Part shown: positions 22,874 through 35,385 of the stretch, one piece after another
Layout of the letters: each line of letters starts with the position of its first letter
How positions within the stretch are numbered: the stretch's first letter is position 1
NCBI RefSeq assembly: GCF_001642475.1
Contig: NW_019173971.1
Span: forward strand, 62,001-126,000
Reading direction: 5' to 3'
Length of the DNA: 64,000 nucleotides
Source of the DNA: Fonsecaea monophora
Taxonomy: Eukaryota; Ascomycota; Eurotiomycetes; Chaetothyriales; Herpotrichiellaceae
Notes under the pieces: model-generated
Told to the model about the DNA's origin: nothing
Seen by the model: only the letters and a program-made list of their open reading frames with translations
The model's database searches: none
Position numbers and translations under genes: made by a program

Positions 22874-23415
22874 GGTCAGTGAAAGCGACTTCAAGAGATT
22901 TTCGAACGGCCTTTGTTTTCAGCGACTGCATCTACAAACGGGTGGGCTGGCGTCAAGTCATTAACGAGCATTTTCTTTTTTTCCAAAGGGGATTTTTCTC
23001 GGGATAAGCGATTCCTTGGATATGGAACATCACATTGTCACTTCAACATTTGCATGCCTGGAGATTAGCGAAGGAGTTTCTGCGACAGATATCCCCCTCA
23101 GGGTCTCAGGCTGAGCAGTCAGGCAAGAGCAGCTCCCCGGCTCTTTGTTCTCGAAGCTTTCGCCGACAGTGGGCCACAGTTTTGTCACAAATCGGTTGAC
23201 CTTGATCAGATAGCTCCAAAATACCAATCATAATGGTTTCACCTCCTGGTTATCTCAATCGGTTCGGGATTGGCATCAAAAATTCGACCGCACGCATATG
23301 TGAACACGCTTCATGATACATTCGTTGATACTCGTGTCTATCATTTGGAAAACGTGCCAACCACGTCTTCCATATACTCCATCAACCCTATTCCTCCTCC
23401 TTATCTATAAATTAT
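22874..23415. other. Intergenic region, convergent 3' flanks
   Basis: This is the downstream flank of RAD6 and of bleomycin hydrolase. I see no gene or structured element. Confidence 0.6.
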
Positions 23416-25042
23416 TCACGCCAACGCTCCCATAGGATCCCACAAGGGCAGCACGGTCGGCTCGGCTTTCAATACGTCGCGAACCTCCTTGGCGACGAAT
23501 CCCGGATCGACCACGACCTGATACACAAACTCGTCCATCCATTTGTCGGTCATGACAAAGTATCCTTTGTCGCCGGCGCTTTCGCCCCAGGAATTCATGA
23601 CGCGCCATCTCACGCTCTTCTCGCGGCCCTTGCCGTCGTCTTCCATCTGGACGCCCGTCAAGACCATGGCGTGCGTCATAGCGGACTCGCGGACCTTGAG
23701 GCGCTGAGACTTGGACAAGTTGAGCGAGATGTTGAATGCCAGGCCGTAGTCGTACAGTTCCGGATCCATAATGCCGCTCTGAGAATTGGAGAACTTGCCC
23801 ACGTCGCTGCCAAAGAAGACGGGGATACCGGCTCGGAGCATGGCAACCGCGGCTCTCTTCATCGTGGCCATGTCGACGTTCACGTAGGTGATCGGGCGTC
23901 CTCCAACGACGTTGCCCAGGCGGGAAACGGTGAGATGGGACATGTACTTGTTTCGAGGGTCATTGACCAGGCTGAACATGCGAGAGACGTCGGCGCCACC
24001 CAAGCTTCGGACCACGCTCGGAGTGGACAGAGATTTGGCCAGTTCGAGCGGCGTCATGGCTAATTTATGGTACTTTTCGTCCTTGTCGTAGAACTCCCAG
24101 GTGAATTTCTCATCAGGTTTGGGAGGTGGCCCAAGCATGAGCGTCAGGATGCAATGGATTTCACGCATCATCTTTGCTTTTGCTAGCAGCAACGAGGATG
24201 ACCGTCGAGTATTGGACGAGACTCCGTTGTGGACAAGAGCACGGAGAGCAAGGCCGTCTTCGCGCAGTTTCGTTGTCAAAATCGACCCCATGGCTGAGGA
24301 GTTCATGGCGTTGTAGCTGTCGGGGTACAACTTCTGCGGAACCTGAATGCCACAACAAACGTCAGTAATCGAAGTTCCAGTACGAGCATGGCCGCAGGTA
24401 TCGCCTTACCAGTCCATACTTCTCCACCAAGTTACTCGCCATATCCCACTGGCCACCATCATTAACAGGCGCCCCCAACAACTCCTGCACCTCTCGATCT
24501 CCCAGGTCCTTGTCAGCTGTATCTATCATCTGTTCCAGGAACCAATTGGCCTTCTCCATCTTGTCCCAAAAGAACAAATACGACTGGCTCAATTCAAACT
24601 CTTTCAAGTTGTGTTTCTTCATGATAGGTACTCGCAACACGTTTGTCGTGGCGAACAGCCAACATCGTCCCGAGGATCGCTGATTTGTCACGGGCGACCC
24701 CTCGAAAGGGATCTTGACATTGAACGTTTGTGTGTCAGAAAGAGTTGCGACTTTGTTGCTGATCACGGAGCGGATGTCGTTGGAGAGCAGGGCGTTCAAT
24801 GCGAGGCGGTTCTTCGGCGAGGAGAGCAGTTCCCTCTCCCATTCTAACGTGGCTTTGACGTCGAGGGAAGGATCGGTCGTGTACGAGTGCGGGATGCCCT
24901 TCTCGGCCGTGATTTGGATATAGTCGTGATCGGCTTCGACCTGAGAGAGCTTATCGCGTGTGCGGAGTGATTGGAGTTGTTGCACGAGGATCTTCTCGAC
25001 CGCGGGCTCATTGACATTAGACGAGCTCTGGGAGTTGCCCAT
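23416..25042 (-). CDS. lap3: Bleomycin hydrolase (papain-like aminopeptidase, C1B)
   Basis: Exons 25042-24410 and 24342-23416 give 519 residues. The 67-nt intron follows the EKYGL/VPQKLYP junction that is conserved in the family. The catalytic triad of the C1B peptidases is present: Cys127 in NQRSSGRCWLFA, His435 in SAMTHAMVLTGV and Asn461 in RVMNSWGE. The enzyme is a cytosolic hexameric aminopeptidase, with the C-terminus lying in the active site; it hydrolyses homocysteine thiolactone, trims peptides and inactivates bleomycin. The C-terminus is PMGALA, longer than the classic self-processed end and compatible with trimming. The frame stays open upstream of the chosen ATG for about 180 nt with basic and hydrophobic residues, but without an in-frame ATG. 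A non-AUG mitochondrial isoform, known in other fungi, is therefore possible but unproven. Confidence 0.94.
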
Positions 25043-25480
25043 TTTGACAATGGTAGATATAATGGATGTGATAGGAGAGAGCGCGAGTTTCTGATCTCGT
25101 GCCTGAAGAAATGAGGACCTTGAAGGGAGGGAATGAAGGACGGCAGGTCTGGAGGCGGGGGGAGGTTGGATGATCAATAATGGAGCATGACACCTGGGCA
25201 GATAAGCGATAACGGAGAGAGACAAGACACGGATTTCACGTGAGAGTGGGGGGCAGCTACGGGGGAAGCCACGAAGCCTGGGCGGAGGCTCCGCGAGGCT
25301 GAAGCCGAGCCCAACTTTCTCCGTGCCCAGGCTCTGCTAGTTGGCTAGGCATGCTTAACACAACAATGCTTTATGATACGTGACATTGTTCTCTCTCTAA
25401 TCATGACAAGATATCAGATACATATACTGCCCGAGATGTTTATTACTGGAAGTCCAACAAGGTACGTGGCTGATATCCCT
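25043..25480. other. Intergenic region upstream of bleomycin hydrolase
   Basis: This is the promoter and 5' leader of bleomycin hydrolase and the 3' flank of the GPI-protein gene. No other feature is supported. Confidence 0.5.
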
Positions 25481-26177
25481 TTACGCAAACAAATAACCCA
25501 AGTATCCTAGGAGACCAACCAGAAGTCCACTAGTCAGCTGCTCACTGCCTTTTTGGTCCAGTCTCGCTGCACGGTTGGAATTGGGACTGGCACTTGGAGT
25601 CGCCCCGCCGACAGTGACCACAGAATAAGACACTGAAGGGGCAGGGGTTGTCGAGGGTGTCTCTGTGACAGGAGTTGCAGTCGTGCCAGCCTCGGTGGAG
25701 AGCCCAGAATCGGTGAGCTGAAGAGTTGCGACTTGTTAACTGGCTGTGCAAAGAAGAGAGCAGCGGGGTTTACGCGGAAGAACTCACTGGATTTCCTTGA
25801 ATACTGATCCCTGGCGTTGCCGAAGTCGTCGCTGATGCGGCGGACAATGAAGAAGTGATCTGGGCATCGGCTCCAAACAAGGTGCAGAACCCTTCCAGTG
25901 CACTGGCGTCGCTTGCTATTTCAGTGTCGATGGTGGCATACTGCGATGCACATGAGGATGCCAGGCCGTCGAACTCCTCGGGACCCCATGTCAGCGTTGA
26001 GAGCTGGGTGGTGCAGAGACAAGAGGCCTGCGAAGTCGCGGGGAGCAGTGAGAAGTTGCTGGTTTCAGCTTCGCACAGTGAGAGCACGTCGACCAGAGCT
26101 TGACAATAGTCGACGGATGTGTCTTGAGCAAGTACGGTTGACAAGCCATAGGCAAGGAGGAGGAGGTGCTTGGCCAT
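25481..26177 (-). CDS. Small secreted GPI-anchored cysteine-containing protein
   Basis: Exons 26177-25788 and 25717-25481 give 208 residues; the 70-nt intron (GTGAGT, GTTAAC, CAG) follows the GNP motif. Residues 1-17 are a signal peptide ending at VLAQ. Residues 18-110 hold six cysteines, including a C-x-C, without a clear match to CFEM spacing (eight Cys). Residues about 115-180 are Ser/Thr/Pro-rich, a likely O-glycosylated stalk. The C-terminal 20 residues are hydrophobic (LLVGLLGYLGYLFA) after a small-residue stretch, the pattern of a GPI-anchor signal. It should therefore reach the plasma membrane or cell wall. No enzyme motif is visible. It resembles widespread fungal GPI proteins of unknown function. 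Reading only the first exon would give a false end with no anchor. Confidence 0.8.
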
Positions 26178-26886
26178 TGCTCACAACTTGCTGTTGGTTG
26201 GGTGTTCCCGGTAAGGCCGCAACGGACAAATTGACTATTTCTCTGCACGTGGGCTCAAAGAAGGTTCGTGTAGGAATGGCCACAAACCAAACGTAGGAGG
26301 GACATGCTGCGGGCCTTTTATGTTCATGGTATGGTACAGCGCTGAACGGCAAAAATAGCTGGCGTGCCTCTCAGGTCACACGAGCCCTCAATTTGTGTCG
26401 ATGGTGGCTGAGATACGAGGCTATTTGTTTCTGGACCTTGCGGGATGTGATGGCCTGGAAGGACCCGAGACGGCGGAGAGTCTGATGGTGTCCTACCTCG
26501 TCCCCTGCACAGTCGTTTTCTGCGGCCCTATTTGAGACATTGTGACAGCTTCGGTCACATTATTGGACCTTGAAGGGGAATATGGTTGAGGAATACGAGC
26601 GTCGAGCAGGTAGCGTTTGCTCTAGGCACATCGAGACACTTTCAGGGGTAAGGCTGGGCTTGGTCTATAACTGCCACAATTTCAATTTTGGCGAGCTGTG
26701 GCGTTTGAGTCTGTCTCTCAGCCTCACGGGGAGATTGCGTCGCTTTTTCGAAAACATCAATGCAAATAAAGCTGAGCTGGCGCATAGCGCTCAGGTAATT
26801 GATGGCTAAGAGGTAAGTACAGTGTGAGGACCGAGTACTGATACCCTTTATCCATACAAGTCCAAAGCTGCCAATTGCTGAAACCA
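26178..26886. promoter_or_regulatory. Divergent promoter region
   Basis: A 709-bp gap between the GPI-protein gene (leftward) and the membrane-protein gene (rightward). I saw no clear sites or further genes. Confidence 0.35.
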
Positions 26887-28960
26887 ATGTCTTCTGATCC
26901 CGGCCGCATTTATACTGGATCATGGGTCAACTACTCCAAGGGCCCCATCACTGGAGGGACATTGACTCTGTCTAGCTCACACGGAGCTTTCTTGGTCGCA
27001 TTCCTCGGTGTGTTCATCACCTTGGTTGGATCGCAATTCTGGGTTCTTGTCAGTTTCACTCTTCACCAGCTGAGTTGCACCAAGACATATGACGGGCTCA
27101 AGAAGCAGCACCAGGTGATCCTGCGGAACAGCGGGACACCAGCTGGCGCTGCATACGAATTGCTCCTCCTTCCATTCAATTGGAAACCAAAAAGAGATCA
27201 ATTGGAAACCCTCGATGGTTCCCGCCTGTGGCCCTTCTTGAAACGCTCCTGGCTTCTGTCCCTCGTCCCCCTCCTCTCGTTCGGGTTGTTCGCTGGCGCT
27301 GGAGTGCTCTCATCCCAAGTGACCAAAGCGGCAGGCGACGAGTTGCTGGTCTTGGGCTCTAGCTGCGGACAATGGAACTTCGATGCGCAAGCGCCGATGA
27401 GCTCGTATCTGGAGAAGTCCCAGAACGAGAGTCAGATTGCATCCAACTACGCCCGCGAATGCTACGGAGCCTCGATACGGTCAACTACCTGTAATACTTA
27501 TGTGCATCAACAAATCAAATGGTCCGAGGATCAGAATGCCACTTGTCCATTCAAGGGCGGAATGTGCCTTCCGGGCGACACGGCTGCCTTGAAGCTCGAC
27601 ACGGGCTATATCGACTCCCATTCGATGCTGGGGATCAATAGTCGGGAAAAGGATCGCATCAATTATCGACGAGTCACCACTTGCGCGCCCTTGAATGCTT
27701 CCGACAGGATACTTCCAAACAAAATCCCTGGCACAAGTATCATCTATTATAATTACGATTTTGGGCCTCTCAGTAGTGGCAATTACACATGGACATACTA
27801 TGAAGTTTTCTCTACTCTAGGTGGACTTTTATACTCACTCTTGTAAGCTTACGCAGCTGGATATTGCGCAGCTCGAGGAAAGCTGACTGTATGTAACAAA
27901 GACAACAGGTGAACGAGGCCGGAGCACCCAACCAGTCTTGGTTTCCAGATCCTGATCTGGCTCAGACAGACGCAGACATCACTCTCTTCATGTTGTCAGC
28001 TAATAATGTCGCATACACCAAGCCTGTAACTGATCCCTTCTTTCAAGCAACGAAGCAAATCAAGGTTGAAACATCATCGGGAACGGAAGTGTACTACAAA
28101 GCGAATGGTCAGTGCCTTCTCCCTCCCTTGCTCTACAGCTCATGCCCAAGCGCATCAGCAGCTGATTCTTGTTGCTTCGAGTAGATTACGACGAATTTGT
28201 CCACTTTGCGGCATGCGTGGACCAGCATCAGCTTTGCGACCCGAATACTACCCCTCCAAACTGCACGGCTCTTCACGGATGGACGAATCTTCAGGCGGGA
28301 GTATTGGATTTATCATGGACTACGTCGCGTCAGTTGGCAACCGCGCTACGTGTCCAGCAAGTGTTGCAATACTCGTCCATGTTCTACACCACTTCTGGAC
28401 GGGGCGGTCTGGCTCTGCGTGCGTCGGAAAAGGTGTCGGATATCATTAGCGCAGGCCTCCCAAATAATCAGTGGATGCTCGAGATGTCGAATCTATTTGC
28501 GATGGCGCTGGCTCGGCTCCAGCACAGCATCGTGGAGTATGCCACGGGGCCTTCCGACGTTACAGATGGGATGATCGTGCAAGGCCCCTCGGACTCGGAA
28601 GGTCGAGCTCTCTGCTCTGCACAGATGATACGAAACACGGGATTGTACGCGAACTTCTCGGTGCTCGGCCTAAGTCTTATCCTAGGGTTGGGGATACTCA
28701 TCATTATTGCCAGCATTGTTCTGGAGGCCGTGGTTGAATTCTTCCGTCGTCGCCGCCAATACAAGTCGGTCAACGATGCTGTGGACAAGAGCTTACAGTG
28801 GGTTCTTGACGGCAAATTCCAGCTCATGCGCCTGGCATATGAAGGTATCGGTGTCGGGACGTGGGTTCGGACAGGGCAGCATATTCCAGTGGTCAAGGAA
28901 GGGGAACAAAAGATCTTTCGCGCGTTCAAGGAATCCAAGATGGATCGTGGGGAATCCTGA
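26887..28960 (+). CDS. Uncharacterised fungal membrane protein with Cys-rich extracellular domain
   Basis: Exons 26887-27842, 27902-28107 and 28185-28960 give 645 residues. The first intron uses GTAAGC and an AAG acceptor, chosen because it alone keeps the frame (CAG would create a stop). Three membrane spans are visible: about 34-58, 121-143 and 545-572. The roughly 400-residue loop between the second and third carries at least ten cysteines, many N-x-S/T sites and no catalytic motif, so it probably faces outside. After the last span come RRRR and a 70-residue amphipathic cytosolic tail. The opening motif (GRIYTGSWVNYSKGP) and overall plan match a large Pezizomycotina-specific family, often mislabelled in databases, whose function is not known to me. 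The start at 26887 is the first ATG in frame. Confidence 0.8.
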
Positions 28961-29596
28961 CGGAACAGACTCGACTGTTCAGTTGATATCAGTGTATACC
29001 TCTGTCTACCTCGAGACAGGCTGGTGGATGACCTCACTCACACATCATTCCACGCGATGGGTAACCCGAGGGACGAAGGAGAGGGTGTCATGTCGTGCTT
29101 CTTCCGTCATTCAACCCGCAGATGTCGACCACGAGATCTCCCTTTGCCGTTCAATCACAGCGGAAACCCGTGGCAGCCACTCAGATGGGCGAATACGAGC
29201 TCCTCCCCGTCCTTGGCACAGATGATTCCACATTCAACGGCTTCCAATGACGCTCGGGACAGAATGCGGGGTTCCGTATATTATGAAAAGCCAAGATGAT
29301 CGTCGACAAGTAGCTTTATCAAAACCCCTGCTTGTGTTGCATTTGTACCTCCAAGCCCTTGTTTGCTGCCTCTCACAACTCATGCCGGGCACCTTTAGCA
29401 GCTTGGCAATTGTCATTCTACCATGCTTCGATAGGAAGGAGCCACGGGAGCACGATCTGAGGGATGGAGTTGTGTTGCGGTTCTTGCGGAAAAGGTCGAC
29501 GATGATCCACTGCGCTCGAGTGATAAAGAGCAGGATTCTCCCTGCTCATACAGCAGATATGTATTCACTCGTCAGACCGGAATCTCGACATCCGAA
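28961..29596. other. Intergenic region
   Basis: Between two genes read rightward: the 3' flank of the membrane protein and the promoter of the M28 peptidase. No coding sequence is supported. Confidence 0.5.
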
Positions 29597-31895
29597 ATGC
29601 TGCTCAACAGGCTTCTCGCTCTACTTGCTCTTCGTTCGATCGCCGTGCTTGCTTGCGGGCGAGAACACCTCCGTTCTCAGGTGTTTGACCCGCATGTTGC
29701 TCTTTCAAAGAGGCAGGAGACGGTGTTTCCTCCCGTCCTAGACCAGAATGAAGCCATCTTGCTCAATTCATTTGACAACACCACCATTGAGAGCTGGAGC
29801 TACTATTATACTCATGGTCTCCATGTGGCAGGTACCAATCAATCAATGGCCCAATGGACGGCCGATCGCTGGAATGAGTACGGCTTCACGGCGGGCTTGG
29901 TATCATACTGTACGTCCTCGGGCTCTTTTGCGAGAAAGCAAGACTGAGTGAAAGTAGACGTCTACCTGAACTACCCGGTGTCACATTCATTGACCGTATC
30001 CTTCGCCAACGGTTCGACTTTCTCACCATTACTCGAGGAGGAGGTATTGGCAGAGGACGAGACGACGTCTTATCCCAACAGAGTGCCTACTTTCCATGGC
30101 TACTCCTTCACTGGCGACGCTGAGGCCGAGTACGTCTACGTCGGACGCGGCCAAAAAGTTGACTTTGAACGCCTAAAGGCATTGGGCGTGCAGCTCGAAG
30201 GTAAAATTGCACTCGCGCGCTATGGCGGTCCATTCCGCGGGCTCAAGGTGAAGAACGCGCAGGATAATGGCATGATCGGGTGCATTATCGTAAGTTACAT
30301 GTCCCCTTGACCCTTTGCAGCGAATGGAAAACTACCCCTCGGCTGGATTATTGCAATGCCATTCGACATGACAAAGCGAGGAATTGACACGTTTACAGTT
30401 CACAGACACCGCAGATGATGGGAACATTACGGAGGCGAATGGCTATGCAGCATATCCAGATGGACCGGCGAGAAACCCTACCTCAGTACAACGTGGCAGT
30501 GTCGAATTTCTCTCCACGTACCCTGGTGATCCCGAAACACCAGGCTACCCGTCGAAATTTGACTCGCCAAGGTCGGACAGGTCTGTAGTGACACCTCAGA
30601 TACCGTCTCTGCCGATCTCGTGGAAAGATGCACAGCCTCTCATCCAAGCTCTCGACGGACACGGTCCAGACGGCCAGACAATCAACCGCACCAACTGGAT
30701 CGGCAAGCTCAATGCGACCTATTCGAGCGGACCGGCTCCAGGGACCACTATTTCCATGTCCAACGTCATGCGCGACGAGATCACCTGGATCTGGGACAGT
30801 ATCGGAATTATCAACGGCACTAATGAGGACGAGGTCATCATCCTCGGAAACCACCGTGATGCCTGGATCGTGGGCGGTGCGTCCGACCCCAACTCCGGCT
30901 CTGCCGTCTTGATAGAGATGGCCAAAGCGTTCGGGGCGCTCTTGAAGACCGGCTGGAAACCCAAGCGCACGATCGTCTTTGCCTCCTGGGACGCAGAGGA
31001 GTACGGCCTGCTCGGGTCGACCGAATGGGTCGAGGAGTACATCCCCTGGCTCAAGGACTCGGCGGTGGCGTATCTCAACCTCGACGGCGCCACTTCTGGT
31101 CCCAACCCAGACTTGTCCGCCACTCCCGAACTACACAAGATCGCGACCGAGACCATGAAGAAGGTCGTCTACCCCTATCACGGCTTCAACAACCTGACGT
31201 ACTACGACGTCTGGTACGGCTTGAGCGAAGGCGAAGTGGGCGTGCTCGGTTCCGGTAGCGATTATACGGCGTTCGTGCACAATGGCATTGCTTCGCTGGA
31301 TACGGGATGCGGCGGCGGGCCCAACGATCCCATCTACCATTACCACTCCAACTACGACAGCTTCCACTGGATGACCACGTTTGGTGATCCGGAATTCCTC
31401 ACGCACAAGGCTGTCGGGCAACACCTGTCCCTGCTGGTCTACCATCTCGCCAACGAGGACATCATCCCATTCGACGTCGAGAACTACGGCGTGCAAATGA
31501 CTCTGTACCTGGACGAACTGGCCGATCTCGTCGAGTCGGAGAACGCCACTTCCAGTGTTGACCTCTCGCCGCTCGAAGCCGCCATCTCAGCCTTCAACGC
31601 GTCAGCTCAGGCATTCACCTCTTTCGTCCAGACCGCCTCCACCGACGCCGATGTCAAGCTGGCAAACGCCAAGTTGAGGGACTTTAGCCGCGGGTTCGTC
31701 TCCCAGGGCGGCTTGCCCACCAGGGAGTTCTACAAGCATGTCGTCTTCGCGCCGGGTCTGGACACGGGCTATGCCCCGGTCGAATGGCCCGGGGTTACAG
31801 AGGCTGTTGACGGCGGTAACCTGACACTGGCGCAGCAGTGGGTCGAGAAGTCGGCGAGGGCTGTGGAGGTGGCGGCGAATATCCTGGCGCCGTGA
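29597..31895 (+). CDS. Secreted or membrane M28B metallopeptidase (glutamate carboxypeptidase II-like)
   Basis: Exons 29597-29909, 29958-30289 and 30399-31895 give 713 residues. Residues 1-20 are a hydrophobic signal sequence. The order is PA (protease-associated) domain about 150-290 (DDGNITEANGYAAYPDGPARNP), then the M28 peptidase domain about 330-570, then a transferrin-receptor-like dimerisation domain to the end. Zinc ligands of a co-catalytic site are all visible: His367 in GNHRDAW, Asp378 in SDPNSGS, Glu416 beside the general base Glu415 in WDAEEYG, Asp444 in LNLDG and His531 in YHSNYD. The family includes human PSMA/GCPII and yeast Vps70/Tre1. It removes C-terminal acidic residues or acts in vacuolar or secreted peptide breakdown. 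With a cleavable-looking signal and many glycosylation sites, secretion is likely. The enzyme appears intact. Confidence 0.93.
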
Positions 31896-33168
31896 TTTGG
31901 TAGTCGTCTGGAGACGGGACTGGAGTTTGCAGTGGCGCAAAATATTCTAGGGACTTTGCATGCTCACAAGACTCACGAAGAGCTGGGGCCAAGTTCGACC
32001 GACCATGGAAACTCGTTGGCATGAGTGTATGTATACTGTGCAGGTGCAGGGCATGTACAGACAGACTCCATCGAAGATGTCTCAGTGGAGTTACTAAACT
32101 ATGTGACAAGGCAGCAGATGCAGGTGACTTTAGTTCACATATCATATCAATCAATCAGTAATGAATATCTCATCAGATTATCGGGCGTGTTGACAAGGAC
32201 GAGTGAATGTATACATTACAGTGTTCAACCCACCCTCCCTGGCGCAACAGAAGGATGTTGGTGTGATGGTGCCAGCACTAAAGATGAGTTGTAGATCATA
32301 TCATGTTAGCCTGGAAATTCAGTCATAGTTCAATATACCCAGCAGCTATGCTAGCAAGCTACGTTGGGGTAGACTCTGCGGAACCATTAATCCGTCTTCG
32401 CAACTAGCTTCGTCGCCGGTTATGTTTAGATGGTGCAACTCCTGTAGAGAGGTAGTATGTTACACGTATCTATATAGTTCGAGCTTGGTATATGTGTCTC
32501 GATGATGAGTGAGGCCTTTCACTTTGATTACTGGCGCCTTCCAAAGAACTGGGTGACTGGCCGGTATCAAAACTGGCCGAGGTCGATACCTTTGAGCTGA
32601 GCAGTCTGGGTACGGACGAGTATAATACCAGTAGACGGATACGCCACAGTGTCTCTGAAGGCAACAGGCCGACATATCCCCCCTCCCGCCATTCATGACC
32701 GGGTCACGCCCAACAAGGCGGTCGGAATGGGGTAGCCACGCTTTACCCAAAGAGGTTTCTGCACTAGTCCCAAGACGGAAATCTTGGCAACACTTGGCAC
32801 TGATTATTGTTCTTTGATTGGTCCGGGGATCCCATGTGGCATGGAGTGACTGCTCTGCAAGACACAGTTCGCATGGCGCAAACAACACGGTCCGGTTAGA
32901 ACGACTGCAAATGAAGCGATGAAGTGGCCACAGACGAGGCCAGAACCTCTTAGTAATGACAGCCAGCCTGTCGATCTCTTGCGATCTTGTGGAGCCCCAG
33001 AACTTCCTGGTGCTCGTTCCTGAGATGAATCTGCTAATCAAGCGAAAGCCGTAAGCTCCTCGCGCGTCCCCTCGAATATGTTTTAATAGTCGTGCCGTCT
33101 CTCCAGAGCTCTGCCGTCCTGTATCACTCTTTGCCGGACCTGGTGACTTGAAAAAAAGGCTCTGAGAC
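31896..33168. other. Intergenic region
   Basis: About 1.3 kb between two rightward genes. A 236-codon minus-strand open frame (32460-33170) lies here but lacks domain features and coding-like composition; I do not call it. Otherwise this is the promoter of the next regulator. Confidence 0.5.
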
Positions 33169-35385
33169 ATGGACAGTCCACCCGAGTTCGACTCGCACGC
33201 GTTTGTTTTTCTCGTGGATTTCAGCTCTCTCCGTCCATCGTCTCACTTTGAACGAAAGTCGGCGATCAATAGCCATGCTGCCAGGAGAATGCACTTGAAG
33301 CGGAGAGAGTCGACAAAAGATCGACTTCGCATCAGTGGCATGTCGATCTGGACTTGGCAAGGCACGCTGTCGAGTGGACGAATCTTGACAACGGACGAAC
33401 CTTCTTCTCTTGATGTGGCGTGCAAGAACCAAGTGAGTTACGCGTTGAATAGACCCAGCTTCTTACTATCTGCCTGGTGTATGATGATCCTTTACCATGT
33501 TCTGGTACCTCGAGAGTTACCCTGACGCAAGTCTCACTCCCCGCAGGAACGCAGCAGAAAGCTACCGCCACTCAGCCTTAGGGGTTGTCGACATGATCTA
33601 GAACTGGCTAGACAATGCTGTCTCAACAGCCTCGCCTGTCGCCGATCTCGAAGACGGGTCCACCGTGATGCATATACCCCAGACCAATCGACTCATGATC
33701 GTTGCCGTGAAGGCTTGGAGGAATCCAACGAAGATAACAGTCGTGGCATGAAATCAGAGCCGCTGTCTCCAGATTCAGAAGGCGCAATCCAAAGCCCAAA
33801 GGCAGCAGCGAAGTCGGTAGCTGTCGTCGATCCAGGAGAAGGGACTTGTTTCGCCTTGCAGTCTTTCATCTGCACAAGCGCCGAGCGCGAGCTTTTCCAT
33901 TGTCGTAAGCATTCCACCCTCCCACATACCCACTAGGGGCAAGTCATAACATACTCCGCACATTCAGTTTACAATACGACGACAAAATTGGGCCATACTT
34001 GTGTCCCGATAGCCACTCTATGCTACTTACGACAAGTGGCGCATCAATTCGTGCATGACGAGGCCGTTATGGAGCTGACCCGGTCATTCTCCAGTTATGT
34101 TTGGTCGACTTTCTTGGGGGGGGATGTCCACTATGAGAGACGGGCGTTGACGCATAAGATCAAGGGCATGGCGCTCGTCATCGAGCAACTGGGGCAGCCG
34201 CAATCCTCGGCCTTGGAGAGTTCCATTCAAGCCGCTTTGATCTTGTCAGCAATAGAGGTGAGTAACCCCTTTCCCGCAAGTGGGGCGTACTCTAAAATAT
34301 ATATATGCCTTACAGGCCTGTGCAGGGAATATCGAGGGTTTCAGAATTCATATCTCGGCAGCTAGGCAGATGGTCAAAATTTGTGGCGGCCTGGACAATC
34401 TCAGCCCGCTTCTGATAGGACAAATATGCTCGTAAGGGGCTCTTCTCTCCTGCAGTTCGATCATCGCATCTTGCTGACACGGTTATCCTTTCCTGATGGA
34501 AGATTCGAGCCAGGTATTCACCGGGCGATTGGTACTGAGACATTTCCTTGTACGGACCGCCACTTCGGCACCTTCCTTCTCAATTGCCGGCGAGACGTCG
34601 CTACAAAACATCCCGCATTCAACAGAATATCGCCAATTGCCAGACAACCTATTGAAGAGGTGCAGGAGTTTTGTGATCCTCTCGATCTGCCCCCAAGTCT
34701 CTACTTCTCAGCATGCATTACGGAGTTTCTGTCAGTTACGAAAGAGTTTCGAGAGCTTAGTATTGCGAGGAGTCAGTTCTTGGCCGATCCATCAACCGAG
34801 TCGCGGTCCGCATACGCTTCAGCAAGGTGTCGATCAGTATCGGACGCTTTTAGCTCGGCACTCCAGTGGATCCTCAGCCCAGACTACACTCCAACAGAAT
34901 CAGACCGTACCAAGCAAAAGTCGACATCTGCGGCTGTGAAACAGCAGAATGCAATGGGATTAGTTTGTTTGTTCTACATCCACGCCACACTTTGGAGGTA
35001 TAGGCATGAGCCAGTAGAGACAGATGGATATATGAAGAGCGTGGTGGAGAAGGTGCAACGCAATGGTTTGGAGTTGAGTAAAAGTCTGGATGCATTGTCT
35101 TCACTGCTTGTTTGGATTTGTGTGAGCGACGAGAACTTGAAGATTGAGGACAAGCAAGTTGGCTGGAGAGGACTGACGAGGCTGGTCTCCCGCTTAAGTC
35201 GTGTTGCGTTGGGGTTGAGCAGACGCAACCGAAGGAATCTGGAGCTGGCGTTATTTGAAGGCCTGCGAGGGAGGACGCAGCCATCTATGATTGAGGAAGT
35301 TGAATGTGTCGAGAGTCCTGAGCCGACAACTGATGATTGCATTTGTCCCGATTTCGAGGGTATCTGGAAGCAACTCATTGAGTAG
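33169..35385 (+). CDS. Fungal-specific transcription factor-like protein without zinc cluster
   Basis: Five proposed exons: 33169-33432, 33547-33904, 33968-34257, 34316-34431 and 34503-35385 (636 residues). Splice signals are GTGAGT, GTAAGC, GTGAGT and GTAAGG; the last acceptor (AAG before 34503) is the weakest. The N-terminus has the FVF...INSHAARRMHLKRRE signature found at the start of many Pezizomycotina regulator-like proteins that carry a short basic N-terminal motif instead of Zn2Cys6. The middle and C-terminus are helical like the fungal transcription-factor homology region (ALTHKIKGMALVIEQLG, then LVCLFYIHATLWRYR). No C-x2-C-x6-C cluster is present. It could be a nuclear regulator or a degenerate copy. 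The next gene is a relative with the same layout, so the two may be an old tandem pair. Confidence 0.6.

Noticed and set aside
32460..33170. 236-codon open frame on the minus strand
   Set aside because: It has no domain, signal or membrane feature, a composition rich in Arg/Ser/Cys like random frames, and covers the promoter of the next gene.
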